Of a stretch of DNA of 64,000 nt, positions 25,554 to 34,581 are shown piece after piece (the first letter of the stretch is position 1; each line of letters opens with the position of its first letter). The translations under genes were made by a program, and so were the position numbers. The stretch is from Flavonifractor sp. An100 (GTDB taxonomy: Bacteria; Bacillota; Clostridia; Oscillospirales; Oscillospiraceae), in contig NZ_NFMA01000013.1 of assembly GCF_002161175.1 (NCBI RefSeq), forward strand, positions 23,132 through 87,131, read 5' to 3'. The notes under the pieces are model-generated. The model worked only from the letters and a program-made list of their open reading frames with translations, had not been told where the DNA came from and searched no databases.

Positions 25554-25619
25554 GGATCATCTTATCCGGTTTTTTCCCTCATCCCGCCGCCCGAAGGGCA
25601 GGGGAACGGGGAGCGAGAT

Positions 25620-25805
25620 TTACCAAGACGCCTTCTTCACGCCGGGGATCTGGCCCTTGTAAGCCAGCTCACGGAAGCAGATACGGCAGATGCCGTAGTT
25701 GCGCAGATAGGCGTGGGGACGGCCGCAGATCTTGCAGCGGTTGTAGCGGCGGCTGGAGAACTTGGGCTCAGCCTGCTGCTTGAGGATCATAGATTTCTTA
25801 GCCAT
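25620..25805 (-). CDS. rpsN: 30S ribosomal protein S14, zinc-binding (type Z)
   Basis: A 61-residue short S14 with the zinc ligands in CKICG and CRICF. This C-plus form is the usual operon-encoded version in Bacillota. The spacing to rplE is 15 bp. It is the last gene before the structured gap. Confidence 0.98.
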   Translation of the reverse strand: MAKKSMILKQQAEPKFSSRRYNRCKICGRPHAYLRNYGICRICFRELAYKGQIPGVKKASW

Positions 25806-25820
25806 AATTCTTCCTCCTCC

Positions 25821-26372
25821 TTAGCGGCCGGCGAAGGGAGCGCCGATCTGCTTGAGCAGCTCACGGGCCTCTTCATCGGTCTGGGCGGTGGTGCAGATGA
25901 CGATATCCATGCCGCGGATCTTGTCGATCTTGTCGTACTCGATCTCGGGGAAGATCAGCTGCTCCTTGACACCCAGGGCATAGTTGCCGCGGCCGTCAAA
26001 GGCGTCGGCGGAAATGCCGCGGAAGTCACGCACGCGGGGCAGGGCCACGTTGAACAGGCGGTCCAGGAACTCCCACATCTTGTTGCCGCGCAGGGTAACC
26101 TTGGCGCCGATGGGCATGCCCTCACGGAGCTTAAAGTTAGCCACGGACTTCTTGGCCTTGGTGATCACGGCCTTCTGGCCGGTGATGGTGGTCAGGTCGT
26201 TGACCACGGCGTCCAGCACCTTGGCGTTCTCGCGGGCCTCGCTGCAGCCCACATTGACCACGATCTTCTCCAGGCGGGGGATCTGCATGGTGGACTTGTA
26301 GCCGAACTTCTGCATCAGAGCAGGAGCGACCTCGTCCTGATACAGCTTCTTCAGGTTGGGCGTGTTAGCCAT
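25821..26372 (-). CDS. rplE: 50S ribosomal protein L5
   Basis: A 183-residue 5S rRNA-binding protein: [20 protein letters not shown] near the N-terminus, [19 protein letters not shown], and the C-terminus [20 protein letters not shown]. Confidence 0.99.
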   Translation of the reverse strand: MANTPNLKKLYQDEVAPALMQKFGYKSTMQIPRLEKIVVNVGCSEARENAKVLDAVVNDLTTITGQKAVITKAKKSVANFKLREGMPIGAKVTLRGNKMWEFLDRLFNVALPRVRDFRGISADAFDGRGNYALGVKEQLIFPEIEYDKIDKIRGMDIVICTTAQTDEEARELLKQIGAPFAGR

Positions 26373-26392
26373 TTCGATTCACTCCTCCTCTC

Positions 26393-26710
26393 TCAGATTT
26401 CAGCGCCGCACTTCTTGCAGACGCAGACCTTCTTGCCATCGGCCAGCAGCTTGTGAGCGGGCCGGGTGGGCTTGTTGCACTTGGGGCAGACGCGCTGCAC
26501 CTTGCAGGCGTAGAGGGGGGCCTCCTTCTGGATGATGCCGCCCTGATCACCCTGCTTGCGGGGCTTGGTGTGACGGGAGACCATGTTGATCTTCTCCACC
26601 ACGACCTTGCCCTCCTTGGGCATAACTTCCAGGACCTTGCCCTGCTTGCCCTTGTCCTTACCGGACAGGACGATGACCAGATCGTCCTTCTTGATGCTCA
26701 TCTTATTCAT
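26393..26710 (-). CDS. rplX: 50S ribosomal protein L24
   Basis: A 105-residue KOW protein that initiates 50S assembly: IKKDDLVIVLSGKDKGKQGK. It carries a C-terminal zinc-ribbon-like pattern (CPKCN ... CKKCG), as in many Gram-positive L24 proteins. Two ATGs (26710, 26701) are possible; the first has GGAGG about 10 nt upstream. Confidence 0.98.
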   Translation of the reverse strand: MNKMSIKKDDLVIVLSGKDKGKQGKVLEVMPKEGKVVVEKINMVSRHTKPRKQGDQGGIIQKEAPLYACKVQRVCPKCNKPTRPAHKLLADGKKVCVCKKCGAEI

Positions 26711-26725
26711 CTTTCATGCCCTCCC

Positions 26726-27094
26726 TTACAGCACTTCGGGAGCCAGGGACAGGATCTTCATATAGTCCTTGTCACGCAGCTCGCGGGCCACTGGGCCAAA
26801 GATACGGGTGCCGCGGGGGTTCTTGTCCTCCTTGATGAGGACGGCGGCGTTGTCGTCGAACCGGACATAGGAGCCGTCGGCACGACGGACGCCCCGGCTG
26901 GTGCGGACGATGACGGCCTTGACCACCTCGCCCTTCTTCACGGTGCCGCCGGGCTGAGCCTTGCGCACGGAAGCCACGACCACATCACCGATGTTGCCGA
27001 ACTTGCGCTTGGAGCCGCCCAGGACACGGATGGTCTTAATTTCCTTGGCGCCGGTGTTGTCGGCAACCTTCAGATAGCTTTCCTGCTGAATCAT
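26726..27094 (-). CDS. rplN: 50S ribosomal protein L14
   Basis: A 122-residue protein at the subunit interface: [20 protein letters not shown] and the C-terminus [23 protein letters not shown]. Length and order are canonical. Confidence 0.99.
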   Translation of the reverse strand: MIQQESYLKVADNTGAKEIKTIRVLGGSKRKFGNIGDVVVASVRKAQPGGTVKKGEVVKAVIVRTSRGVRRADGSYVRFDDNAAVLIKEDKNPRGTRIFGPVARELRDKDYMKILSLAPEVL

Positions 27095-27106
27095 ACCGAC
27101 ACCTCC

Positions 27107-27367
27107 TTACTTCGCCTTCTCGATGATCTCAACCACGCGCCACCGCTTATCCTTGGACAGGGGGCGGGTCTCCATGACCTTGACGCGGTCGCCCACGCCA
27201 CACTGGTTGTTCTCATCATGAGCCTTCAGCTTATAGGTTCTCTTCACGATCTTCTTGTACAGAGGATGGGCCACGCGGTCGGCGATGGCGACCACCACGG
27301 TCTTGTCCATCTTGTCCGATACCACCAGGCCGACTCTGGTCTTACGGGAAGAAGTTCTGTTTTCCAT
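27107..27367 (-). CDS. rpsQ: 30S ribosomal protein S17
   Basis: An 86-residue OB-fold primary 16S rRNA binder: [20 protein letters not shown] and ending in [19 protein letters not shown]. Confidence 0.99.
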   Translation of the reverse strand: MENRTSSRKTRVGLVVSDKMDKTVVVAIADRVAHPLYKKIVKRTYKLKAHDENNQCGVGDRVKVMETRPLSKDKRWRVVEIIEKAK

Positions 27368-27382
27368 CTTCTATTCCTCCTC

Positions 27383-27580
27383 TTAGCGGCCGGCGAGCTG
27401 CTGCTCGCGGATGATGGTCTTGACCCGGGCGATATCCTTCTTGACCTCAGCGATGCGGATGGGGTTGTCGAGCTGGTTGGTGGCGTGCTGGAGGCGGAGG
27501 TTGAACAGGTCCTTCTTCAGGTCCTTCAGCTTGGTCTCCAGCTCGGCGCTGGACATCTTGCGAACTTCATTGGCCTTCAT
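27383..27580 (-). CDS. rpmC: 50S ribosomal protein L29
   Basis: A 65-residue helical hairpin: [20 protein letters not shown] and QLDNPIRIAEVKKDIARVKT. Its ATG shares one base with the rplP stop (TAATG), a coupling pattern. Confidence 0.98.
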   Translation of the reverse strand: MKANEVRKMSSAELETKLKDLKKDLFNLRLQHATNQLDNPIRIAEVKKDIARVKTIIREQQLAGR

Positions 27581-28011
27581 TACGCTTCACCACCCTTCTC
27601 GGTCTCTTCACGCTTGACGATCTTGCACTTGACGGGCAGCTTGTGGCTGGCCAGGCGCAGAGCCTCGCGGGCGACCTCTTCGGAGACGCCAGCGATCTCG
27701 AACATCACACGGCCGGGCTTAACCACGGCCACCCAGTACTCGGGGGAACCCTTACCGGAACCCATGCGGGTCTCAGCGGGCTTCTCGGTAACGGGCTTAT
27801 CGGGGAAGATCTTGATCCAGACCTTACCGCCACGCTTGGTGTAACGGGTCATGGCGATACGGGCGGCCTCGATCTGGTTGCTGGTAATCCAAGCGGGCTC
27901 AGTAGCCTGCAGGCCCCAATCACCGTAGGTGACGGTGTTGCCGCGGCTGGCTTTGCCCTTCATGCGTCCGCGGTGGACGCGGCGGTATTTCACGCGCTTC
28001 GGCAGCAGCAT
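27580..28011 (-). CDS. rplP: 50S ribosomal protein L16
   Basis: A 143-residue protein near the peptidyl transferase centre: [40 protein letters not shown]. Coupled to rpsC by a 1-nt stop/start overlap. Length is typical. Confidence 0.99.
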   Translation of the reverse strand: MLLPKRVKYRRVHRGRMKGKASRGNTVTYGDWGLQATEPAWITSNQIEAARIAMTRYTKRGGKVWIKIFPDKPVTEKPAETRMGSGKGSPEYWVAVVKPGRVMFEIAGVSEEVAREALRLASHKLPVKCKIVKREETEKGGEA

Positions 28012-28874
28012 TACTGAGCGCCTCCTTCCTTAGGGGTATTGGCCTGACCGGCGGGGCGGGGGCCACGGTTGTTGTTGAAGCCCTGGCCGGCGGGACGGGG
28101 GCCGCGGTTAAAGCCGCCGTTCTGACGGTCGCGGTTGAACCCACCCTGACGGCGGTCACCATCCCGGCGGTCGCGGCGGGGACGGTCACGGCGCTCCTGG
28201 TAGGGCTTGCTGGTGTCCAGGGTACGGGGGGTGGTGCGCAGGGCCTGAGTCAGGACCTCGCCCTTGTAGATCCACACCTTCACGCCGATGCGGCCGTAGG
28301 TAGTGGCAGCCTCAGCGAAGCCGTAGTCGATGTCGGCACGCAGGGTCTGCAGGGGAATGGTGCCGTCGTGATAGTGCTCGGTGCGGGCGATCTCAGCGCC
28401 GCCCAGACGGCCGGAGCAGGAGGTCTTGATGCCCTTGGCACCGGCGCGCATGGCCCGGCCCATGGAGTTCTTCATGGCGCGGCGGAAGCCGATACGCTTC
28501 TCCAGCTGCTGGGCGATGTTCTCGGCCACCAGCTGAGCGTTGGTGTCGATGTCGCGGACCTCAACGATCTTCAGGTCCACGGGCTTGCCGGTGAGCTTCA
28601 CCAGCTGAGCCTCGATCTTCTTGATGTCCTCGCCGCCCTTACCGATGACCACGCCGGGACGGGCGCAGTGCAGGTAGATGCGGACCTTGGCGTTGTCCCG
28701 CTCGATCTCGATCTTGGGGATGCCAGCGCCGTAGAGGGTCTTCTTCAGGTAGTCACGGATCTTCTTGTCCTCTACCAGCAGGTCGCCCACCTTCTCGTTG
28801 CGGGCATACCAGCGGGAGTCCCAATCCTTAATGACGCCCACGCGCAAACCGTGGGGATTGACTTTCTGTCCCAT
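28011..28874 (-). CDS. rpsC: 30S ribosomal protein S3 with an Arg/Gly/Asn-rich C-terminal extension
   Basis: A 287-residue S3. Residues 1-210 are canonical: the KH domain with [18 protein letters not shown], then the C-terminal domain ending [11 protein letters not shown]. Beyond about residue 225 is a roughly 60-residue low-complexity tail: [30 protein letters not shown] and two GPRPAGQ repeats. Bacterial S3 usually ends at 210-235 residues, though tails of this type occur in some high-GC Clostridia. S3 lies at the mRNA entry tunnel, so the basic, glycine-rich tail could contact mRNA or the nucleoid (inference). Confidence 0.97.
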   Translation of the reverse strand: MGQKVNPHGLRVGVIKDWDSRWYARNEKVGDLLVEDKKIRDYLKKTLYGAGIPKIEIERDNAKVRIYLHCARPGVVIGKGGEDIKKIEAQLVKLTGKPVDLKIVEVRDIDTNAQLVAENIAQQLEKRIGFRRAMKNSMGRAMRAGAKGIKTSCSGRLGGAEIARTEHYHDGTIPLQTLRADIDYGFAEAATTYGRIGVKVWIYKGEVLTQALRTTPRTLDTSKPYQERRDRPRRDRRDGDRRQGGFNRDRQNGGFNRGPRPAGQGFNNNRGPRPAGQANTPKEGGAQ

Positions 28875-28889
28875 ATTGTTCCTCCTCCC

Positions 28890-29222
28890 TTAGCGCTCGC
28901 TCACGGCGATGGTGACATGAGAAGTGCGCTTGTTGATCCGATAGGCACGGCCCTGGGCCCGGGGCATGATGCGCTTGATGATGGGGCCGGGGTTGGCGTA
29001 GCAGGCGGACACGTACAGCTTCTCAGGATCCATCTGGTGGTTGTTCTCCGCGTTGGCGGCGGCGCTCTTCAGCAGCTTGAGCACAGGCTCAGAGGCGGCC
29101 TTGGGGGTCTGCATGAGGATCGCGGTGGCGGTGGCCACGTCCTTGCCCCGGATCAGGTCCAGGACGATCTTCACCTTACGGGGAGAGATCCGCAGATATT
29201 TCAGATTCGCAACAGCTTCCAT
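28890..29222 (-). CDS. rplV: 50S ribosomal protein L22
   Basis: A 110-residue exit-tunnel protein: [20 protein letters not shown], and the tunnel hairpin with [19 protein letters not shown]. Mutations in that loop give macrolide resistance in other bacteria; no deletion is apparent. Confidence 0.99.
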   Translation of the reverse strand: MEAVANLKYLRISPRKVKIVLDLIRGKDVATATAILMQTPKAASEPVLKLLKSAAANAENNHQMDPEKLYVSACYANPGPIIKRIMPRAQGRAYRINKRTSHVTIAVSER

Positions 29223-29236
29223 CGTCTCTCTCCTCC

Positions 29237-29509
29237 TTACTTACCGGTCTTGCTGCCCGCGTGACCCTTGAAGGTGCGGGTGGGCACGAACTCGCCCAGC
29301 TTGTGGCCGACCATGTCCTCGGTGACATAGACGGGCACGTGCTTGCGGCCATCGTGCACAGCGAAGGTGTGTCCAACGAAGGAGGGGAAGATGGTGGAGG
29401 CGCGGCTCCAGGTCTTCAGCACCTTCTTCTCGTTGTTCTGGTTCATCTCATCAACCCGCTTCAGCAGCTCGGGGGCGCAAAAGGGGCCTTTCTTAATGCT
29501 TCTGCTCAT
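29237..29509 (-). CDS. rpsS: 30S ribosomal protein S19
   Basis: A 90-residue head protein: [20 protein letters not shown] and the C-terminus [20 protein letters not shown]. Confidence 0.99.
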   Translation of the reverse strand: MSRSIKKGPFCAPELLKRVDEMNQNNEKKVLKTWSRASTIFPSFVGHTFAVHDGRKHVPVYVTEDMVGHKLGEFVPTRTFKGHAGSKTGK

Positions 29510-29523
29510 CTTTCACTGCCTCC

Positions 29524-30357
29524 TTACTTGGCGTTGCGGCGCTTGACGATGAACTTATCGGTGCGGTTCTTCGTCTTGCGGGTCTTGTAACCCAGGGCGG
29601 GCTTGCCCCAGGGGGTGACAGGGCCGGGACGGCCAACCGGGCTCTTGCCCTCGCCGCCGCCGTGGGGGTGGTCATTGGGGTTCATGACGGAGCCACGGAC
29701 GGTGGGACGCCAGCCCATGTGACGCTTACGGCCGGCCTTACCGATCTGGATGTTGGCCCAGTCGGTGTTGCCAACCTGGCCGATGGTGGCCTTGCAGTTC
29801 TCACGGACGTAGCGGACCTCGCCGGAGGGCAGACGGACCTGAGCCATGCCGTTCTCCTTGGCCATCAGCTGAGCGGCCACGCCGGCGGCGCGGACCAGCT
29901 GAGCGCCCTTGCCGGGGTAGAGCTCGATGTTGTGGATCAGCTCGCCCACGGGGATGTTGGCGATGGGCAGGCAGTTGCCGGGCAGGATGTCGGCGTCGGG
30001 ACCGGTCATGATGATGTGGCCGGCCTTCAGGCCGTTGGGAGCCAGGATATAGCGGCGCTCGCCGTCCTCATACTCGATGAGGGCGATGTTGGCGGAGCGG
30101 TTGGGGTCGTACTGCAGGTTCACTACAGTGGCCTTGCCCTCTTTGTCCCGCTTGAAGTCGATGATGCGGTACTTCTGCTTGTTGCCGCCGCCGTGATGAC
30201 GGACGGTGATGCGGCCGTAGCTGTTGCGGCCGGCGTGCTTCTTGAGCACTTCGGTCAGAGCCCGCTCGGGCTTGGCCTTCTTGTCGATCCCCTCGAAGGC
30301 GGACACGGTCATGTGACGGCGGGAGGGGGTTGTGGGCTTATACGTCTTAATAGCCAT
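29524..30357 (-). CDS. rplB: 50S ribosomal protein L2
   Basis: A 277-residue core protein needed for subunit joining and peptidyl transfer. Signatures: [20 protein letters not shown], and [20 protein letters not shown], which contains the essential His. Normal length. Confidence 0.99.
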   Translation of the reverse strand: MAIKTYKPTTPSRRHMTVSAFEGIDKKAKPERALTEVLKKHAGRNSYGRITVRHHGGGNKQKYRIIDFKRDKEGKATVVNLQYDPNRSANIALIEYEDGERRYILAPNGLKAGHIIMTGPDADILPGNCLPIANIPVGELIHNIELYPGKGAQLVRAAGVAAQLMAKENGMAQVRLPSGEVRYVRENCKATIGQVGNTDWANIQIGKAGRKRHMGWRPTVRGSVMNPNDHPHGGGEGKSPVGRPGPVTPWGKPALGYKTRKTKNRTDKFIVKRRNAK

Positions 30358-30372
30358 TTCTCATTCTCCTCC

Positions 30373-30672
30373 TTACACCATACCCTCGAAGAACTCGATG
30401 GTCTTGGAATCGGCGGTCAGAGTGACCATAGCCTTCTTCCAGCTGGGACGGCGGCCGGCGGGCCGGGCGCCCATGCGCTTCTCCTTGCCCTGCATGTTCA
30501 GGGTGTTGACCTTGGCGACCTTCACGCCGAAGATCTCTTCCACAGCCTTGGCGATCTCGATCTTGTTGGCGGTCTTGGCTACCTCAAAGGTGTAGCGCTT
30601 GCCCTCGGTCTGCTCCATGGACTGCTCGGTGATGATGGGGCGCTTGATGATATCATAAGCAGTGGTAGCCAT
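30373..30672 (-). CDS. rplW: 50S ribosomal protein L23
   Basis: A 99-residue exit-site protein and docking point for trigger factor and [43 protein letters not shown]. Its ATG overlaps the rplD stop by one base. Confidence 0.99.
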   Translation of the reverse strand: MATTAYDIIKRPIITEQSMEQTEGKRYTFEVAKTANKIEIAKAVEEIFGVKVAKVNTLNMQGKEKRMGARPAGRRPSWKKAMVTLTADSKTIEFFEGMV

Positions 30673-31292
30673 TACGCGTACACCTCCTCGATGATCGCCA
30701 AAGCAGCCTTGTCGATGACGATCTGCTTGGCGTTGACGATGTCGTAGACGCTGAGGATCTTGGCGGTGGTGGTGACCACGCCGGGGATGTTGCGGGCGGA
30801 CTTGATGACGATCTCGTCCACCTCGGGGGTGATGACCACGGACTTGGTGACGCCGGCGGCGTTCATGAAGTCCTTCATGGCCTTGGTCTTGATCTCGGGC
30901 AGCTTCAGCTCATCCACCACCAGGATGGCGCCCTCGGCGGCCTTGGCGGACAGGGCGGACTTCAGAGCCAGACGCTTGACCTTCTTATTCAGGGTGTAGC
31001 TGTAGTCGCGGGGCTTGGGGGCAAACACGATGCCGCCGTGGGTCCACTGGGGAGCCCGGGTGGAACCCTGACGGGCGTGACCGGTGCCCTTCTGGCGCCA
31101 GGGCTTCTTGCCGCCGCCGGACACCTCGGCACGGGTCAGGGCGCTCTGGGTGCCCTGACGGCAGTTGGCCAGGTGGTTCTTGACCACCTCGTGGACCACG
31201 ACCTGGTTGGGCTCGATCCCGAAGATGGCCTCGGAGAGCTCGATCTCGCCGACCTGCTGACCGGCCATGTTAAACACGTTCGCTTTAGGCAT
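30672..31292 (-). CDS. rplD: 50S ribosomal protein L4
   Basis: A 206-residue protein with the tunnel loop [20 protein letters not shown] intact. In Escherichia coli L4 represses the S10 operon at its leader; whether that holds here is unknown, but the S10 leader of this operon carries an intrinsic terminator. Confidence 0.99.
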   Translation of the reverse strand: MPKANVFNMAGQQVGEIELSEAIFGIEPNQVVVHEVVKNHLANCRQGTQSALTRAEVSGGGKKPWRQKGTGHARQGSTRAPQWTHGGIVFAPKPRDYSYTLNKKVKRLALKSALSAKAAEGAILVVDELKLPEIKTKAMKDFMNAAGVTKSVVITPEVDEIVIKSARNIPGVVTTTAKILSVYDIVNAKQIVIDKAALAIIEEVYA

Positions 31293-31311
31293 GACTCAAT
31301 CTCTCCTTTCC

Positions 31312-32040
31312 TTACTTGTTGCGGGCGGAAGCCTTCTGGGGATTGACGCGGGCGGAGGCCTTCTGCGGGTTGACGCTGATGCCGGCGGCGCCCTTCTTCT
31401 CCACATTGTGCTTGACGGTGTTCTTCACGAAGACCACGCCGCCCTTGGGGCCGGGAATGGCGCCCCGAACGGCGATGAGGCCCAGCTCGGCGTCTACCTT
31501 GACCACGTCCAGGTTCAGAACAGTGACCTGCTCGTTACCCATCTGGCCGGCGCCGATCTTGCCCTTGAAGATCCGGCTGGGATCGGTGCCCGAACCCATG
31601 GAGCCGGCGTGACGGTGGACAGGGCCGGTACCGTGGGTCTCCTTCAGGCGGGCGGCGCCGTGGCGCTTGACAACGCCCTGGTAGCCGTGGCCCTTGCTGA
31701 TGCCGGTGACGTCCACATAGTCGCCCTCGGCGAAGACGTCGGCCTTCAGCTCGTCGCCCACTTCATACTTGGAGCAGTCCTCCAGAGGGAACTCCTTGAG
31801 CACCTTCTTGAACTCCTCCAGGCCGGCCTTCTTCTGGTGGCCGATCTCAGGCTTGGTGAGCTTGCGCTCGGGAACAGTCTCATAACCCAGCTGAATGGCG
31901 TTGTAGCCATCCTTCTCGGCGGTCTTCTTCTGCACCACGGTGCAGGGGCCGGCTTCAATCAGGGTGACGGGCACCACATGGCCGGCTTCATCGAAGATCT
32001 GGGTCATGCCGATCTTTTTGCCGATGATCGCTTTCTCCAT
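31312..32040 (-). CDS. rplC: 50S ribosomal protein L3 with a short repeated C-terminal tail
   Basis: A 242-residue L3, near the peptidyl transferase centre: KAIIGKKIGMTQIFDEAGHV and the core loop HRHAGSMGSGTDPSRIFKGK. The C-terminus extends the usual end by a tail containing NPQKASAR twice in tandem, encoded by two near-identical 27-bp units at about 31321-31374. The tail is basic and probably disordered. Confidence 0.98.
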   Translation of the reverse strand: MEKAIIGKKIGMTQIFDEAGHVVPVTLIEAGPCTVVQKKTAEKDGYNAIQLGYETVPERKLTKPEIGHQKKAGLEEFKKVLKEFPLEDCSKYEVGDELKADVFAEGDYVDVTGISKGHGYQGVVKRHGAARLKETHGTGPVHRHAGSMGSGTDPSRIFKGKIGAGQMGNEQVTVLNLDVVKVDAELGLIAVRGAIPGPKGGVVFVKNTVKHNVEKKGAAGISVNPQKASARVNPQKASARNK

Positions 32041-32195
32041 TTGGATTTCCTCCTATAAAGGTTATTGGTCGGAGTAGTTGGTCTCCCCATTGGGCTGGGG
32101 GCCATTGCTACGACGACTTGACCCGTCCGTCTCAATAACGCGACGGACTGCGGTACTAACGAGGGAATTTGGTTGAAATTAAACTATCTTATATC
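32041..32195 (-). other. 155-nt rpsJ-rplC intercistronic region with a hairpin
   Basis: It is long for this operon, where most gaps are 10-20 nt. It contains GTCCGTC / GACGGAC (32125-32148, 10-nt loop), no T-run and no promoter that I can support. It may be an mRNA processing or stability element. Confidence 0.5.
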
Positions 32196-32510
32196 TTACA
32201 GTTTAATTTCAATTTCCACACCAGCGGGGAGCTCCAGGCTCATCAGGGCCTCCACAGTCTTGGGGGAGGGCTTCACCACGTCGATCAGGCGCTTGTGCGT
32301 GCGGCGCTCGAACTGCTCACGGCTGTCCTTGTACTTGTGGACGGCGCGCAGGATGGTGACGACTTCCTTCTTGGTGGGCAGGGGGATGGGGCCGGACACG
32401 GTGGCGCCGGTGCGCTTGGCGGTCTCCACGATCTTCTCAGCGCTCTGGTCGATGAGCTGGTGATCGTAGGCCTTCAGGCGGATGCGGATCATTTCTTTCT
32501 GAGCTGCCAT
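32196..32510 (-). CDS. rpsJ: 30S ribosomal protein S10
   Basis: A 104-residue S10 (also NusE in antitermination): [40 protein letters not shown], ending [14 protein letters not shown] at 32510 follows AAGGAGG. First gene of the superoperon, behind a leader of about 270 nt. Confidence 0.99.
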   Translation of the reverse strand: MAAQKEMIRIRLKAYDHQLIDQSAEKIVETAKRTGATVSGPIPLPTKKEVVTILRAVHKYKDSREQFERRTHKRLIDVVKPSPKTVEALMSLELPAGVEIEIKL

Positions 32511-32780
32511 TGGGTTGTTCCTCCTTAAATACATACGAAGTTGAGTAATGGGGTTTGGCTCGTCCTTCGTACGGTGAGCGAAGCTATACACGTTACCGTG
32601 CGTATCACTCCCGGCCACGAAAAAACCGGCACAATGACAGGCCGGTTCTCTCCGTACCCGGACGATATACGCCGTGTACAGAAACTCGCTCAGCCGCCCG
32701 ATCGTCGGACATACTCCGCGGAAGTTACCGGTTTTCACCGCAATCTCCCGCATCATCGCAGACTGCGCCCTTGCAGGCGC
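32511..32780 (-). other. S10 operon leader RNA with attenuator-like terminator
   Basis: From a predicted start near 32780 the leader runs about 270 nt. It includes several stems (CCGACGAT...ATCGTCCGG, about 32665-32708), an upstream ACCGGT (32727-32732) able to pair with the 5' arm of the terminator, the terminator itself (32617-32647), and about 100 nt more to the rpsJ Shine-Dalgarno. The arrangement implies conditional readthrough, for example by a ribosomal protein. I cannot match it to a named leader family. Confidence 0.6.
32617..32647 (-). terminator. Intrinsic terminator within the S10 leader
   Basis: Minus strand AACCGGC / GCCGGTT, loop of about 10 nt, followed by TTTTTTCG. It is positioned upstream of all coding sequence of the operon, hence an attenuator candidate. 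Confidence 0.75.
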
Positions 32781-32786
32781 TTGACT

Positions 32787-32816
32787 ATGATACATCAACA
32801 CCCCCGTGTGTGTCAA
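32787..32816 (-). promoter_or_regulatory. Promoter of the S10-spc-alpha superoperon
   Basis: Minus strand consensus TTGACA (32811-32816), 18-nt spacer, TATCAT (32787-32792), with an A/T-rich stretch upstream (32817-32845) that could act as an UP element. Confidence 0.88.
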
Positions 32817-32988
32817 GAATTTTTTCAAAAAAATTTTGGCGGATTTTTCCTTTCTTGCCGCCCTCTCTTTTGGGCACAATCCCTTGTGGTCCAAGCTCTG
32901 CCCCTGGCACAAGGGTCTAAGAAACAAACGCCCGGCCCGCCCCGCCGGGAGGGCGGGCCGGGCCGGTCTACCTTATGATAAAGGAAGC

Positions 32989-33717
32989 TCACAGGGGCTC
33001 CGGGATGATGCCCTGCTGCTCCAGCAGAAGTGCGCCCTGAGCATCATAGAGGCGCAGGCAGTAGCTCCCGCCCTCCATCCAGTCCGGCGCATAGCCCTCC
33101 TCCGGGGTGTCCACCGCCCCTAACCACACGCCGCCCCCCAGGTCAAAGAGGGGACAGTCCTGGTGCACCTCCCGGTCCCGGTAGGTCACCTCCACCTCCA
33201 GCTCCCCGGAGACCGCCTCCTCCGGCATCTGTACCAACAGCAGGGGAGAGGACACCGCTGTCTCTCCCGGCCGGGGCACCCACCACAAGGTCATACTCCC
33301 CATGGGCACCGGGGAGGGGCCCTCCTCCAGGGGAAAATAGTCCAGGGCATTCATGGGCCCCTCCGCCCGCTGGTTGTACCCCAGCGCCACCCATTCTTCC
33401 CCCACGCCCGCCACGGCGGTGCGGGAGAGGGTGAGCCAGGTGCCGTCCTCCGCCTGGAAGTCCCGCTCCCCGGACTGGGTAAATACGATTTGAGAGGGCT
33501 CCATAAAATATTGCCGCTCCAGCCGCCGGAAATTCAATTCCGCCGTGGGTAAGGGGCAGCCGTACTGTCCCCAGATGCAGGCGGCAAACACCGCCGTCAG
33601 CAGCAGGTTGCGTACAATCTTTCCCTTCCGGCCCAACCGGGGGAGGGAGGGCCCTTCCCAGCCCTTCTTGGACGCCTCCGGCCCGGCCGGACCGGCATTT
33701 GCTTTGTGTTCCCTCAT
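32989..33717 (-). CDS. Single-pass membrane protein, second gene of module copy 2 (paralogue of 34582-35358)
   Basis: A 242-residue protein of unrecognised family. Residues 1-30 are basic and end in a SLPRLGRKGKIVRN motif, followed by a membrane helix (about 31-48) and WGQYGCPLPTAELNFRRLER, then an extracytoplasmic beta-rich domain of about 180 residues. The same order, SLPRLGRKGKILRN, helix, WGALGCPLPPAL-FRRLE and EPSQIV, recurs in the gene at 34582, so the two are tandem paralogues. The start overlaps the stop of the preceding permease-prefix protein (ATGA). CPLP could be a lipobox-like or disulfide cysteine, but it lies just after the helix. Function unknown; probably the partner of its coupled neighbour. 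Confidence 0.75.
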   Translation of the reverse strand: MREHKANAGPAGPEASKKGWEGPSLPRLGRKGKIVRNLLLTAVFAACIWGQYGCPLPTAELNFRRLERQYFMEPSQIVFTQSGERDFQAEDGTWLTLSRTAVAGVGEEWVALGYNQRAEGPMNALDYFPLEEGPSPVPMGSMTLWWVPRPGETAVSSPLLLVQMPEEAVSGELEVEVTYRDREVHQDCPLFDLGGGVWLGAVDTPEEGYAPDWMEGGSYCLRLYDAQGALLLEQQGIIPEPL

Positions 33718-34565
33718 GTGCTCCCCTCCTCCAGTTCCACGGTAAAGGAGAATATGGTCTCCACCGGTCCATAGTCCAGCCGCACCCACTCCGCCTCCGG
33801 GTCCAGGTCTCCCAGGACCAGCTCATACCCTCGGTGGAAGGGTCCATACCCCGCGGTAAAGTCCAGACTATTTAAAACTGCTCCGCTCTCCGGGTCTTCG
33901 GGGGAGTCCACTCCCAGAGGGTAGACGTTCCCCTGGCTGTCGGTGACCTGCAGCCACTCCTCCCGCAAAGCGCCTCCTTCCCAGAAACGCCAGGAGTCCA
34001 CCCGGAGGTAACAGTACAGCTCCAGCTGCCCTTCCCGCTGCCATAAAGCGGTGCGGAGAAGGGAAACGTTCTGGCCCTCCACCTTCTCCGTCAGCCCCGG
34101 TTGGGCGCTCATCAGCCGCCCGGGCTCATCCCCGTCCCCCTCATAGCACATCCACTCCGACATACCGGAAGAAAACCCGGTATTCCGGGGCAGGCCGTCA
34201 AAGTCCCACCACTCGGCGTAGGGGTCATCCCCCAGATAGGCGTCCTCTCCCATAAGAAACAGGAAGGACACCAGCCAGAGGCAGGTCACCACTGCCAGCA
34301 CTTTGGAGGCGATCCAAAGATAGCCCAGCCAGGGCCGGTGGAGCCGGGCCAGCTTTTTGCCGATCTCCGCCGGGTCGCCCATCTCCCCCAGAGCCCGGTC
34401 CCCGGCCTCTTCCTCTGTCAGGTCGGGGAAAATGCGCCGCAGGTCGGCCTCCTTGTCCTCCAGGTGGCCCGCCAGCTCCTGCCGCACCTCCGCCCGGTCG
34501 GGGCCAAAGGGGATGGCCCCCGTGGCCTGGTCCAGCCACTTCTCTTTTTTCTCATTCGGTTCCAT
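33714..34565 (-). CDS. Permease-prefix/HAAS-domain membrane protein, first gene of module copy 2
   Basis: A 283-residue protein. The first 70 residues form the helical domain often called permease prefix domain 1: WLDQATGAIPFGPDRAEVRQ, HLEDKEADLRRIFPDLTEEEA, ALGEMGDPAEIGKKLARLH. A WLGYLW linker leads to a membrane helix (about 80-100), followed by an outer domain of about 180 residues. It is paralogous to the gene at 35355. ATG at 34565 follows GGGAGG with 8 nt. Domains of this kind accompany PadR regulators; here a padR gene heads the cluster. A role in sensing or relaying an envelope signal is inference. Confidence 0.78.
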   Translation of the reverse strand: MEPNEKKEKWLDQATGAIPFGPDRAEVRQELAGHLEDKEADLRRIFPDLTEEEAGDRALGEMGDPAEIGKKLARLHRPWLGYLWIASKVLAVVTCLWLVSFLFLMGEDAYLGDDPYAEWWDFDGLPRNTGFSSGMSEWMCYEGDGDEPGRLMSAQPGLTEKVEGQNVSLLRTALWQREGQLELYCYLRVDSWRFWEGGALREEWLQVTDSQGNVYPLGVDSPEDPESGAVLNSLDFTAGYGPFHRGYELVLGDLDPEAEWVRLDYGPVETIFSFTVELEEGST

Positions 34566-34581
34566 CGCGGTTGCCTCCCTT

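Larger units (their letters stand above)
24978..25619 (-). other. 642-bp structured non-coding gap inside the spc operon (rpsN-rpsH)
   Basis: No credible gene on either strand. In transcript order it holds a terminator-like hairpin (25524-25553), a promoter (25453-25481), a hairpin ACTCCC/GGGAGT (about 25399-25419), and a GGAGAC/GTGTCTCC stem enclosing GGCGCG/CGCGCC (about 25290-25325). Next are a short terminator-like CCGCCG/CGGCGG + TTTT (25224-25249), a long imperfect inverted repeat (25147-25194), and the hairpin repeat at 25051-25093. Confidence 0.8.

Noticed and set aside
24978..25619. CRISPR array or tRNA genes in the rpsN-rpsH gap
   Set aside because: No regularly spaced direct repeats and no cloverleaf with a CCA end; the repeats present are inverted and unequal.
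32511..32927. A 243-codon frame in which rpsJ is extended upstream
   Set aside because: The upstream part is the structured S10 leader with promoter and terminator; S10 of 104 residues starts at the ATG with AAGGAGG.
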